64,000 bases of DNA, from the NCBI GenBank assembly GCA_965262305.1, contig CBDHEY010000004.1, positions 992,001-1,056,000 on the forward strand, written 5' to 3'. Shown one piece after another: positions 1 through 9,451 of the stretch. How positions within the stretch are numbered: position 1 is the first letter of the stretch; each line of letters opens with the position of its first letter. The translations under genes and the position numbers were made by a program. Under the pieces are notes generated by a model. The model did no database searches. It was not told the origin of the DNA and was given only the letters and a program-made list of their open reading frames with translations. This DNA is from CBDHEY01 sp965262305 (GTDB lineage Bacteria; Pseudomonadota; Gammaproteobacteria; Pseudomonadales; Cellvibrionaceae).

Positions 1-1
1 T

Positions 2-1441
2 ACAAAAAACAGCGCTAATTATTCCTTTGCCAATTTTCTACAGTTTGGAGAAGGTCTAAGTGATTCTGAGATTAGAGCACAGATTCCACGAGATGCTTTT
101 GCCTACGGAATTGAACTTGGGTTGCAGACGTTTAACATTGATTACGCGCAGCTTATAGAGGATTTTACAATTGCAGTCGGCGCTGAGTTCCGACAGGATG
201 ACTATACAATCAGTCCTGGGGAAGAATATTCTTACTTTGATTATGATACTGATCCAGATACGGGATTATCTCTTTTTGTTCAAGATGCAGGAGGGAGTAT
301 TCAGGGCTTTAATGGTATTTCTCCAGAGTCAGCGACTGATGAATCTCGCGAAGTATTTTCTATTTATTTTGACTCGAGCTATCAAGCTTCAGATGTCTGG
401 TTAATATCCGGCGCTTTGAGGTATGACGATTATGATGGTTTTGGAAACACTATAAACTATAAGTTGGCATCGTCCTATGATTTCACCGACAGTTTTAAAC
501 TGCGCGCATCAGCGAGCACAGGATTTAGAGCGCCTTCAATGCAACAGCTCTTTTTCAATAACATAAGTACGCAAATTCGTGATGGTGTTGCATCTACTGT
601 GGGAACCTTTCGAAACGATGCGCAAATTGTAAGAGATTTGGGTGTTCCAGAGCTTAAAGAGGAAGAATCTTTTAATTTAAGCCTGGGCTTTGTTGCACAA
701 TTGATGAGTAATTGGAGTCTAAGTGTAGATTACTACTCCATTGATATTGACGATCGAATTGTGATTAGTAATCAGCTAGATGAAGATGATGATACTGGAA
801 ATGGTTTGTTGACTGGTGCGCTAAACGACAATGCAATTGATTCTGTGCAATTCTTTTTAAACGGCGCCGATACTGAAACCCGAGGGTTTGATATCGTATC
901 TACATACTCAGGTATTGAGTTAGGCGGCGGTAATCTGGATATAACACTTGCTGCAAATTTTACAGAAACGGAAGTGGTTGATGTTTTTGTCCCTGAGGAC
1001 GGCGCTATTTCAACTCTGAGTTCTGACGTGGTGTTTAGTGAGCAAGATATTTCTATTATTGAAGAGTGGCAACCACAGGATCGTATAAGTTTAAATGGGC
1101 TTTATAAAAGAGATAGTTTGACTGTTAATCTCGCATTTAATCGTTATGGAGAATACACCGTGCTTGATTCGACCGAGCAGACCTATGGCTCCGAAATTCT
1201 AACCGATATCAATATTAGGTACGCGCTAAACGATAGTTTCAGTATCTATTTTGCTGGTAATAATATATTAGATGTTACGCCTGATGAAACGACAAATACT
1301 GGTTCTCGAGGTGGAGATTTTGAATCAGAGCCGGGAGCACAAGATTTGGCTAGCGATACAGTCTTCCGTTTTTCACGCCGATCAGCGCCGTTTGGGTTTA
1401 ATGGGGCATTTTACTCTGCTGGAGTAAGATATAGTTTCTAA
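2..1441 (+). CDS. TonB-dependent outer-membrane receptor, C-terminal part (5' end outside window)
   Basis: The reading frame is open from base 2, so this is the last ~479 residues of a longer gene; the first internal start-like codon (TTG at 122) is not a real start. The visible part is a beta-barrel rich in aromatic, Asp and Asn residues with alternating strands. It carries the FRAPS motif typical of TonB-dependent receptors (around 530) and ends in a strand closing with RYSF, the C-terminal Phe signal used by the Bam machinery. The family imports siderophores, vitamins or oligosaccharides across the outer membrane with energy from TonB. The plug domain and TonB box are not in view, so the substrate cannot be judged. 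A secreted peptidase follows on the same strand, which may hint at peptide uptake, but this is only context. Confidence 0.9.
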   Translation, partial: TKNSANYSFANFLQFGEGLSDSEIRAQIPRDAFAYGIELGLQTFNIDYAQLIEDFTIAVGAEFRQDDYTISPGEEYSYFDYDTDPDTGLSLFVQDAGGSIQGFNGISPESATDESREVFSIYFDSSYQASDVWLISGALRYDDYDGFGNTINYKLASSYDFTDSFKLRASASTGFRAPSMQQLFFNNISTQIRDGVASTVGTFRNDAQIVRDLGVPELKEEESFNLSLGFVAQLMSNWSLSVDYYSIDIDDRIVISNQLDEDDDTGNGLLTGALNDNAIDSVQFFLNGADTETRGFDIVSTYSGIELGGGNLDITLAANFTETEVVDVFVPEDGAISTLSSDVVFSEQDISIIEEWQPQDRISLNGLYKRDSLTVNLAFNRYGEYTVLDSTEQTYGSEILTDINIRYALNDSFSIYFAGNNILDVTPDETTNTGSRGGDFESEPGAQDLASDTVFRFSRRSAPFGFNGAFYSAGVRYSF

Positions 1442-2098
1442 GGTTTAAGTCAGGTTCTGCCCTAAAGCTCTTATAGCAATAGGGCAGATTACCTCAATGT
1501 TTTTGCAAAAACGTCCAGCATTTTAAGTCAACTTTGATATCTTCTCATATCTGTTTTTTTGTAGATTTCTATGAGGACGATAGTAATAAATTCGAAGGCT
1601 ACTAATCAAAATATTCTATTTCTCGTCAATGGAATCTTGTTCTATTAAAATCAATTGGTAATAATTTTGCTAGATCTACTTTACGTGCTAGTAATTTGCT
1701 TAATGTCCTTTTTCCTTTTATTTTCTATTGATGGTGGAAATATTCACTGCTTTTATTAAGGATGATTAAGTTCGAAGTTATTTTAATGAATTCTTAGTGT
1801 TTGATGAAGAATATAGTCAGTCTTTTACCCTGAAGTAAGTGATTTATCGAAATGTACTGGCTTAATGCTGCATGCCGAGAATTTAGCTGGAATCAGTGCT
1901 ACAGCTAATAGCCCTTCTGGAAAATATTATAGGTAAAAACGTGATATCATATTTCGTTAGTTCTTTAAAGTCTTTGTGAGTGACTAGTATCTGAGTTAAA
2001 TCAGCTGCAGGAGCTTGATTTTAAAATTGCATTCACATACTTGTGTATACTTAGAATCTTTGCAAAATTCCAATTTATTATTTTTAAGGAACTCTAGA
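1442..2098. other. AT-rich intergenic stretch with a weak hairpin and a possible coding relic
   Basis: No intact gene is visible in these ~650 bases. Near 1457-1485 a TGCCCTA/TAGGGCA inverted repeat could end the receptor transcript, although no clean T-run follows. Bases 1829-1936 keep one open frame with protein-like composition (it begins PEVSDLSKC and ends GKYYR) but have no start codon and no recognisable family. This may be the tail of a lost gene or chance. Confidence 0.4.
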
Positions 2099-4048
2099 AT
2101 GATAAAAAGAATTAATTTAATTTGTATTATTTTATTCTTGCTGTTAAGTGGGCACGCCAATTCGAAACCTTCGTTATCAGACTACGCTGCATCACCTGAA
2201 GTATCGATGGTTAACATTTCGCCTTCAGGTGATCGTATCGCCTATCGTCAAAAAAATGATAAAGGTGATGTAGCGGTTGTTTATTCACTAAAAGACAATA
2301 AAATTATCGAAGCCTTTAGTTTAGAAGAAACAAATCCAGAATATATGGAGTTTGTGTCGGATGATAAGCTTATCATTCGAGCAGGCAAACAATCTAAAAT
2401 TCCTGGTTATAGAGGCGAAGGCGAATTGACCAGTGCTTTCGTTTTACATATCGATTCGGGAAAGATTCACCAACTACTCACGCCGGGTCATGGTATTTTT
2501 CTAGGGCAATTTGGTTTAGGCAATATTTCTGGTATATCTGGGGATGGGAAATCATTATTAATGCCTGCATATGTAGGAGAATATCACGATCAAACACCAA
2601 AATACTCGCTGGTTAAAGCTAGTTTAAAAAAGAAACGAAAGCCGAAAGTAGCATATGGTGGTAGTGATAATTCTATTGGATTTATTGTTGATGCTAATGG
2701 TGAGGTCATTGCGGATGAACGCTATAACGAACGATCAAATAAATATCAAATTTTTTCCTTAGCAAGTGGTAAGAAAAAAGAAATTTATTCAAAGATTTCA
2801 AGTGTGCATCCTATTAGAATGATTGGAGTAAGTGAAGACTACAAGTCAGCCATCGTTACGGCAAGTAATTCAGATTCTGATAGCACTGCTTACTATAAGT
2901 TAGATCTTTTAACAGGAGAATTTTCCGACCCACTCTTTAAAAAAGAAGGCGCTGATGTTGAATCTTCGATTAGTGATATAAATCAGCGTGTGTTTGGTGT
3001 GCGCTATAGTGGTTTTTATCCGACTTATGAATTCTCAGATTCGAAACTACATGCTCGTATTGAAAACTTACTAGAAAAATTAAAGCACCACTCGGTTTAC
3101 TTAATCTCTTGGACCCCTGATTGGAAAAAAATCGTTGTTTATGTCGAAGGAAATTCAATAGTAGGTGATTATTTTATAGTTGACGAAAAAAACCAGCTAC
3201 AATTTATTGCTTCTACACGAAGACAAATTGCTACGGAAGATATCAACCCAGTAGCAACTTATACTTTTGAAGCATCTGATGGAATGAAAATTCCAACCCT
3301 ATTGACTATACCTGTTGATAAGCTAGAAAAAATGGAAAACCTGCCGGCTATTATGTTGCCCCATGGCGGACCAGAGTCATACGATACTTTAGGGTTTGAC
3401 TATCAAGCTCAAGCGTTAGCAACCGAAGGTTACCTTGTGATCCAACCTCAATTTCGTGGTTCGGATGGTTTTGGTGTTAATCACACGCTTGCGGGTCATG
3501 GTGAAATCGGTAAAAAAATGCAACAAGACTTGGCTGATGCGATTAATTCCCTAACGCGAAAGGAATATATCGATCCCTCTCGGGTATGCATTGTGGGTTC
3601 AAGTTATGGTGGTTATGCTGCATTGGCGGGTGGCGCTTTTGATAGTGATTTATACAAATGCATAGTTTCCATTAATGGTGTAACCGACTTCCCTAAGATG
3701 ATTTCAACAGATAAATCTGACTATGGTAACAAGAGTTGGATAGTTTCATACTGGGGTAAATTCATTACGGGATCAGAAGATTATGATAAAGATAGGTTAA
3801 AAGAAGTTTCTCCAAGTTACCATGCTGAAAATTTTAAAGCACCGGTATTATTAATTCATGGTGAAGAAGATCTAGTGGTTAATATTGATCAGTCAAAAAA
3901 AATGTATAGAAAGTTAAAATCAGCGAAAAAGGAAGTTGAATTCATAAAGCTGAAAGATGAAAATCACCACCTAATAAACTTGGAAACGCGTAAGCAGGCT
4001 TTAAAAGCAACCATTGATTTTGTTAACAAACATTTAAAAGAAAGTTAG
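2099..4048 (+). CDS. secreted S9-family (prolyl oligopeptidase-like) serine peptidase
   Basis: A 649-residue protein. I take the ATG at 2099 because an AAGGA site lies about 8 bases upstream and the protein then starts with a clean signal peptide (MIKRINL, a hydrophobic run, then GHANS); a longer in-frame TTG start at 2015 would bury it. The first ~400 residues form the irregular beta-propeller of S9 peptidases. The C-terminal alpha/beta-hydrolase domain has HGGP (oxyanion region), the nucleophile motif GSSYGG (Ser502), an Asp in GEEDLVV and a His in DENHHL. The family cleaves peptides and dipeptides, here probably in the periplasm. A paralogue of identical length lies at 59645-61594. It may act with the upstream TonB receptor, but no shared operon is evident because ~650 bases separate them. 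Confidence 0.88.
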   Translation: MIKRINLICIILFLLLSGHANSKPSLSDYAASPEVSMVNISPSGDRIAYRQKNDKGDVAVVYSLKDNKIIEAFSLEETNPEYMEFVSDDKLIIRAGKQSKIPGYRGEGELTSAFVLHIDSGKIHQLLTPGHGIFLGQFGLGNISGISGDGKSLLMPAYVGEYHDQTPKYSLVKASLKKKRKPKVAYGGSDNSIGFIVDANGEVIADERYNERSNKYQIFSLASGKKKEIYSKISSVHPIRMIGVSEDYKSAIVTASNSDSDSTAYYKLDLLTGEFSDPLFKKEGADVESSISDINQRVFGVRYSGFYPTYEFSDSKLHARIENLLEKLKHHSVYLISWTPDWKKIVVYVEGNSIVGDYFIVDEKNQLQFIASTRRQIATEDINPVATYTFEASDGMKIPTLLTIPVDKLEKMENLPAIMLPHGGPESYDTLGFDYQAQALATEGYLVIQPQFRGSDGFGVNHTLAGHGEIGKKMQQDLADAINSLTRKEYIDPSRVCIVGSSYGGYAALAGGAFDSDLYKCIVSINGVTDFPKMISTDKSDYGNKSWIVSYWGKFITGSEDYDKDRLKEVSPSYHAENFKAPVLLIHGEEDLVVNIDQSKKMYRKLKSAKKEVEFIKLKDENHHLINLETRKQALKATIDFVNKHLKES

Positions 4049-4071
4049 TTTAGTTTTAAATAATTAACTAT

Positions 4072-4102
4072 TTGCATCTTCATGGCTACACCGGAGATGC
4101 AA
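4072..4102. terminator. hairpin between convergent genes
   Basis: TTGCATCT (4072-4079) pairs with AGATGCAA (4095-4102) across a 15-base loop. It sits between the convergent ends of the peptidase and the hybrid kinase and is followed by a short T-rich run on the plus strand. Confidence 0.5.
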
Positions 4103-4192
4103 TTTCTTTAGTAAAGTTAATGATATTCTTCTTTTGCGTTGTTTTTAAGTAATAATATAAAATTGCGTGATCTGGGGTTAGCGCGGTTTTTT

Positions 4193-7100
4193 CTAGCCCC
4201 CGAGAACTCTCTTTTGATCGTCTTGAATTAGTTTTACAGCTGATTCGTCTTCGTGATGTTGATACTGATTTCCTGATTTTGCATGTAGCCTAATTCTTGC
4301 TTTTAGCTCGTTTTTATTTACTGGCTTATTAACAAAATCGTTACCACCGATTTCGAAAGCGTAAGCCATATCATCGTTTGTTCCTTTAGCTGTAGAGAAA
4401 ATAATTGAAATATGGCGGTTTGGATATTTTTTCCGGATTAGCTTGCAGGTATCAAAGCCTGATAGTCCCGGCATCATTACATCCAGTAACAAAATATTAA
4501 TTGATTCGTCATTTAATATCATTGACAGAGCTTCATCTCCAGATTCTGCTTCCGAGATAGTATAGGATTCATCTTTTAGATACGCTGACAAGACCATTCG
4601 ATTTACTTTCTCATCGTCGACAATAAGAACATGCGCGTAGACATCTTGGAAATGGTTTGAAGCTTGATTTATATTTTCCAATTCTTCCTGGTGCGTTAGC
4701 GAATTAGATTGTTTAGATTGGTTTCTATCGGTTAAAACGGATAAACGATTTTTCTCCCGGTCGTTAATTTCCGTTGCAACTGATTCGTCTTCAGAAATTG
4801 GAAGAGAAAACGAAAATGTGGATCCTTCATCTACTTTTGACTCCACCCAAATTTTCCCTTGCTGTAACTCAATCAGTCTTTTCGTGATAGGTAAGCCCAG
4901 CCCCGTACCTTTTTGGTCTCGAGAATTTACATTGTCGAGTTGACTAAATTGTTCAAACAGTTCATCTATTTTTTCCTTTGGAATTCCCTTGCCTGTATCG
5001 GCAACACTTATGTGAATTTCACTGTTCGATTTAGTGGCGCTTACGATTACACTGCCTTTTTGAGTGTTGTGTATGGCATTGGCTATTAGGTTGATAAGAA
5101 TTTGTTGTAAGCGGTGAGGGTCGGCATATACGGATGGTAAATTCTTATTTATGTCGCTTATGATTTTTATGTCTTTCGAATATATTATTTGTGTCGTTAG
5201 TGGGATTACTAGCTGACATAATTCATAGAGATTTATTGGTTTAGGTGATATTTTCAAGGCATTATTTTTAATTTTTGCGTAATCGAGTATGTCATTGACT
5301 TGGGTGATAAGTCGATTTCCACTTGAAATTATCATTTTTATATTATTTGAGTCACGAATGGAAAGTGTCTTAGATGCGTTCTCAAGTACTGTTTCAGCTA
5401 GGCCTATAATTCCGAATAAAGGTGTTCTCAATTCATGAGAGGTGCTGGCAATAAATTCATCTTTTATCTTATCTACTTCTTGAAGTTGTGTGACGAGAGA
5501 GTTTTGTACGGCAATTTTCTTTTGACTGTGAATATACCAAAAGATAATTAATGCAATGGCTACAAAATATAAAGTATATGCCCACCAGGTTCGCCAGGGT
5601 GGGGGAATAATTTCTATATTAATTGATATTCCTTCTTCATTCCATACGCCCTCATTGTTCGCTGCTTTCACTTTGAATACATAGGTTCCTGGATCTAGAT
5701 TGGTATAACTTTTGTAACGCTTGTTTCCTGCTTGGTTCCAATCTTCGTCAAAGCCGTCTAGCATGTAAGCGTATTTGTTTTCGCTTGGGATTCGATAATT
5801 TAAAGCCGCAAATCCAATTGTGAATACATTTTGATTGTGGTTTAAAAGAATGTTTTTTGCAGTCAAGATATTCTCTTTGACTACATTTGAGTCTGTCAGA
5901 TTCACGACCTTTTCTTGAACCGAAAGATTCGTAAAGACAATTTTTGGTTTTTCTAAATTTGATGTAAGCAACCCAGGGTTAAAGCGGGTATAACCTTTAG
6001 ATCCACCAAAAACTAAATCACCACTTTTGGTTTTTGCGGAAGAACCAATAGTAAACAAGCTGCCTTGTAAGCCATTCTCCGCACTGAAGTTCGTTACTTT
6101 TTTTGCTTCTGGGTTGTAGCGAATCAATCCTCGGTTGGTGCTCATCCATATTGCTCCATCGTTGTCAATTTCCATAGAATAAATAATATTGCTGCTAAGT
6201 CCGTCATCTTGCTGAATTCTCTCGAATTGTCCGGATTCAAGATTAAGCCGATTAAGACCACCCCCATGTGTGCCTACCCAAATTTGATTTTTATAATCTT
6301 CAATGGCACTTGTCACCCAGGATTCACTGATACTGTTTTCATCGTGAGGGTCATGTTTAAATCTTTTGACGTTCTTAGTTTCAGGATTAAAGATTACAAA
6401 ACCGTTATGCGTACCTATTAATAGATTCCCTTTTCTATCATGATTAATTGATGATACTCGTTCGGAATTGGTGGTGTTGTTTTCTGGGTCGTATTCAATA
6501 TGATTGAATGTATCTGTTTCTTTATCATATAAGGCAATACCATTTCCCATACTACCAACCCAAATATTGTCTTGGTGATCAATGTGTATGGCGAAGTTGT
6601 GCAAGTTGTAAAGATGGCCGGGCTTGCCTAGTGCTACAGGGTAATTTGTCACTTTACCATCGCTTAATCTTATCTTACTAACACCGCCATTAAATAGCGC
6701 TAACCACAAGTATTTACCGTTTGACACCATACGCATAATTGAATTACTTGCGATGGTTGAAGTATCACCTGGTGAATGTCTAATAACGCTATATGTACCC
6801 TTCTCAGAATCAAAATAATTTAGGCCTCCGCCGTCGGCACCGATCCAAAGGTTTTCATGTTCATCTGCAAGAATCGCCGAAATATTATTGGCATTGATAC
6901 TTGTATTATCATCTGAGATGTTTAAATGGGTTTCAAAAACAGCATTGTAACGAGTAACGCTATCGACACCTGCCGGATATAATCCAAACCAGAGATCTCC
7001 GGTTCGATCTTCAATTAGGGTTCTAAATACTGGGCTTTGAGGAGAAAATGGATTTCGGTTATTGGTGGGATAATTCAATATATTTTTGCTGTCTTTTTTT

Positions 7101-8044
7101 AAGCGGTATGCTCCGTTTCCATCCGAAGCAGCCCATATGTCTCCATTACCATCTTCAATGACTTTCCAGACAGGAGTCTTGGTCCCATTTTTGATATCGT
7201 TTGGGGATGGGTAGGATGTGAATTCAAAAGTTTTTTGATTAAAGCTCGCAAGTCCTCGCTCAGTTCCAAGCCAAACGGTTGAATTAGAGTCTACAAATAC
7301 ATCCCGAATCATCGAGCTAGGTAAATTTTTTGGTAATGGAATTCCCCAATTGCTGACTGTTCGGGTGGTGCGGTTCCAAATCGTTAACCCCGCTCCGCTT
7401 CCGAAATACACCTTGTCACTTTCGACGTGCAAACCCATTACATAGGTTGCTTTCAGCTGTTGTTCCGAATCAGAGTTTTCGTCATTGGGGTAACGGGTAA
7501 TCCTCTTATTTACTAAGTCTAAAGATTGCAGACCACCATCGCCTCCCACCCAAAGCGTATGATCGTCCTCGTTGAACAAACTAATTACGCGATTGTGGAT
7601 CAACGAAGCAGAGTTTTGTGGATCATGCTGATAGCGAAAAAATATCTGGTTTTTTCTATCAAAAAAATTGATGCCTTGATCTGTTCCAATCCAGATGTTG
7701 TCGCTAGAGTCAATAACGATATCGTTAACAACATTGTTTGATAGGCTAGTTAAATCATTTGGGTCATGACGATAGATTTTATATGCATATCCATCGTAGC
7801 GTGCTAAACCATTTTTTCCACCAAACCACAAAAAACCATAAGAGTCTTGAGCGACCGATAGCACTTCTCCGACGAACTCAGAATCAAGATTTATTACGTG
7901 TTTAAAGCGAACTTTATCAGGAATTTCAGGAAGATTTGTTTCAGAATAACATAGTTGAGCTATCAACATTATAAGAAACATAATTGATAACTTGATGTGA
8001 AAATGAATAAATTGATGCCAGTTTCGATGAAGATCCAATGGCAT
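4193..8044 (-). CDS. hybrid sensor histidine kinase with periplasmic two-component regulator propeller
   Basis: A 1283-residue one-protein two-component system. An N-terminal hydrophobic segment (residues ~17-32) is followed by many Reg_prop repeats of the W(I/V)G(T/S)-x-G type (about residues 50-690), a Y_Y_Y domain (GYxY-like, ~730-800) and one membrane helix near residues 815-835. A cytoplasmic kinase follows, with HELRTPL (His870), N-box NLIANAI, G1 DTGKG and G2 GTGLGLP, and a C-terminal receiver with phospho-acceptor Asp1188 in LLLDVMMPG. No DNA-binding domain is attached, so output would pass to another protein. Relatives in Bacteroidetes and marine gammaproteobacteria sense extracellular saccharides or other polymers; the ligand here is unknown. 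The neighbouring receptor, lipoprotein and barrel genes are plausible targets. Confidence 0.92.
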   Translation of the reverse strand: MPLDLHRNWHQFIHFHIKLSIMFLIMLIAQLCYSETNLPEIPDKVRFKHVINLDSEFVGEVLSVAQDSYGFLWFGGKNGLARYDGYAYKIYRHDPNDLTSLSNNVVNDIVIDSSDNIWIGTDQGINFFDRKNQIFFRYQHDPQNSASLIHNRVISLFNEDDHTLWVGGDGGLQSLDLVNKRITRYPNDENSDSEQQLKATYVMGLHVESDKVYFGSGAGLTIWNRTTRTVSNWGIPLPKNLPSSMIRDVFVDSNSTVWLGTERGLASFNQKTFEFTSYPSPNDIKNGTKTPVWKVIEDGNGDIWAASDGNGAYRLKKDSKNILNYPTNNRNPFSPQSPVFRTLIEDRTGDLWFGLYPAGVDSVTRYNAVFETHLNISDDNTSINANNISAILADEHENLWIGADGGGLNYFDSEKGTYSVIRHSPGDTSTIASNSIMRMVSNGKYLWLALFNGGVSKIRLSDGKVTNYPVALGKPGHLYNLHNFAIHIDHQDNIWVGSMGNGIALYDKETDTFNHIEYDPENNTTNSERVSSINHDRKGNLLIGTHNGFVIFNPETKNVKRFKHDPHDENSISESWVTSAIEDYKNQIWVGTHGGGLNRLNLESGQFERIQQDDGLSSNIIYSMEIDNDGAIWMSTNRGLIRYNPEAKKVTNFSAENGLQGSLFTIGSSAKTKSGDLVFGGSKGYTRFNPGLLTSNLEKPKIVFTNLSVQEKVVNLTDSNVVKENILTAKNILLNHNQNVFTIGFAALNYRIPSENKYAYMLDGFDEDWNQAGNKRYKSYTNLDPGTYVFKVKAANNEGVWNEEGISINIEIIPPPWRTWWAYTLYFVAIALIIFWYIHSQKKIAVQNSLVTQLQEVDKIKDEFIASTSHELRTPLFGIIGLAETVLENASKTLSIRDSNNIKMIISSGNRLITQVNDILDYAKIKNNALKISPKPINLYELCQLVIPLTTQIIYSKDIKIISDINKNLPSVYADPHRLQQILINLIANAIHNTQKGSVIVSATKSNSEIHISVADTGKGIPKEKIDELFEQFSQLDNVNSRDQKGTGLGLPITKRLIELQQGKIWVESKVDEGSTFSFSLPISEDESVATEINDREKNRLSVLTDRNQSKQSNSLTHQEELENINQASNHFQDVYAHVLIVDDEKVNRMVLSAYLKDESYTISEAESGDEALSMILNDESINILLLDVMMPGLSGFDTCKLIRKKYPNRHISIIFSTAKGTNDDMAYAFEIGGNDFVNKPVNKNELKARIRLHAKSGNQYQHHEDESAVKLIQDDQKRVLGG

Positions 8045-8228
8045 GATTTAGTCCTTTAAATTTAGGATTACACTGTAAATAATAGTCCAAAAGCTTAGTG
8101 TTTAAGTTAATTCGTTTCTGTTTTCGTGCGATTTCTAGCGTCTTTATTGTTTATCTATTTTTTATGTAACTTTTAATTCTGAAAAGATATGCCTATAGAT
8201 CGAAAAATAAATAAAAATGTGCCCAAAA

Positions 8229-9362
8229 TCAAAAGGGGATCATTAATGAGAAATCGATGCCTAGAGTTTTAGACGATTCATAGTCCGTAGAGTCGGACAT
8301 CACGGATAAAACAAAAAATTTAGAGTGAATACCTACGGAAGTGGAGGATGTTGTAAAATCGTAAGAGCTGGAAAAATAGAAATGGGAATAGGGTTGAAAT
8401 CGATATCCCAATCTATGAAAGGCTTTTATGGCATATGTATAGAGTTGATATTCCAAGAAGTGATTTCCATATGCGTTGTAAGCGATGTCTAAGGAAAATT
8501 CCCGAGGAATAATCTGATGACGTGTTTCTTCTGTTTCTAACCATGAAATCGCTGGGCTGACATCGACAGTCCCATCTTCTTCTAATGAAATGGTATCGGA
8601 GCCCGCTTCTGCATAGGTAACAAATTGATCCTTCCATGTTATTCTACTTATAAAATCCCTCGCAAAAAAGTTTAAATGAAACCTTTCGTTTATTTTAAAA
8701 TCGAAGCCAAAATCAATAGAATAACCTTTACCTTCAATATCGTTTTCAGGCCGATCAAATATTTTATCTTCGGTGTAGGCATAGTCTAAAAACAATTCGC
8801 CTTCAATGTTATCAGGTGTTTCTGATGAGCGCGATAAATAGCCAACTAGTCTTCCGTCGACCATTTTTTTTCCAGTAATTCGTGAGTATTTTACGACGTA
8901 ATTAATCTTTCTTTTCAAGTTGATATTTGCTATCTCTAAATCAAAGCTATTATGGAAACCAAATCTAATGCCATTTCCTCGAACATGGTTTGCGTAAAGA
9001 TCAATATCATAGGTTCGATCGAAATCAAAAGGTTGATCATTTCTGTCTTGCCAAAATAATAGAGCCGTATCTGGAGTATGTTCTAAGTAATAATATAAAC
9101 GTGCGAAGGCCGCTATTGAAAAATGTTTATATTTTATTCCCGATTCCAAATCGCTGGTGGTAAATGCGATTTCACCTTCATCTACTCTGGGTCCTCGTAG
9201 TTCGTCTACAAGTTGTTTAATGGGTGACATCTCAGAGTAGTTAAATGTCGTGGCATTAATGAATACTTTACTTTTTTCCTTTGCATCTACTACGGGTGTT
9301 AGAAAAAGATATATGTATATCGAAGTGATATAAAATAATGTTTTATTGATTTTTATGCCCAT
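8229..9362 (-). CDS. probable outer-membrane beta-barrel protein, unknown function
   Basis: About 377 residues from the ATG at 9362; an in-frame TTG at 9371 is less likely. The N-terminus is a signal peptide (MGIKINKTLF, hydrophobic core, cut near VVDA). The mature part is built of alternating aromatic/polar strands and ends in FSLMIPF, the terminal Phe expected of a Bam substrate. Segments such as YDIDLYANHVRGNG and GFDFKINERFHLNFFARDF look like barrel hairpins. I recognise no specific family. It lies downstream of a large lipoprotein gene on the same strand, but a strong terminator (9405-9429) separates them, so it may be transcribed alone or by read-through. Confidence 0.65.
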   Translation of the reverse strand: MGIKINKTLFYITSIYIYLFLTPVVDAKEKSKVFINATTFNYSEMSPIKQLVDELRGPRVDEGEIAFTTSDLESGIKYKHFSIAAFARLYYYLEHTPDTALLFWQDRNDQPFDFDRTYDIDLYANHVRGNGIRFGFHNSFDLEIANINLKRKINYVVKYSRITGKKMVDGRLVGYLSRSSETPDNIEGELFLDYAYTEDKIFDRPENDIEGKGYSIDFGFDFKINERFHLNFFARDFISRITWKDQFVTYAEAGSDTISLEEDGTVDVSPAISWLETEETRHQIIPREFSLDIAYNAYGNHFLEYQLYTYAIKAFHRLGYRFQPYSHFYFSSSYDFTTSSTSVGIHSKFFVLSVMSDSTDYESSKTLGIDFSLMIPF

Positions 9363-9404
9363 TAACACCAAGTGCCTTTTATAGAGTTATTTTTGGGGAA
9401 AAAA

Positions 9405-9429
9405 AGAGGCGAGCATTATGCTCACCTCT
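9405..9429 (-). terminator. rho-independent terminator of the acidic lipoprotein gene
   Basis: A near-perfect 12-bp inverted repeat (AGAGGTGAGCAT with ATGCTCGCCTCT, one G-T type mismatch pair) is followed on the minus strand by seven T residues. It lies directly after the stop of the lipoprotein at 9452. Confidence 0.85.
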
Positions 9430-9451
9430 AGGCTGGAAGGATGAAAAAGGG

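Noticed and set aside
1829..1936. 36-codon open frame before the first S9 peptidase
   Set aside because: Protein-like but without a start codon, family match or length; listed only as a possible relic.
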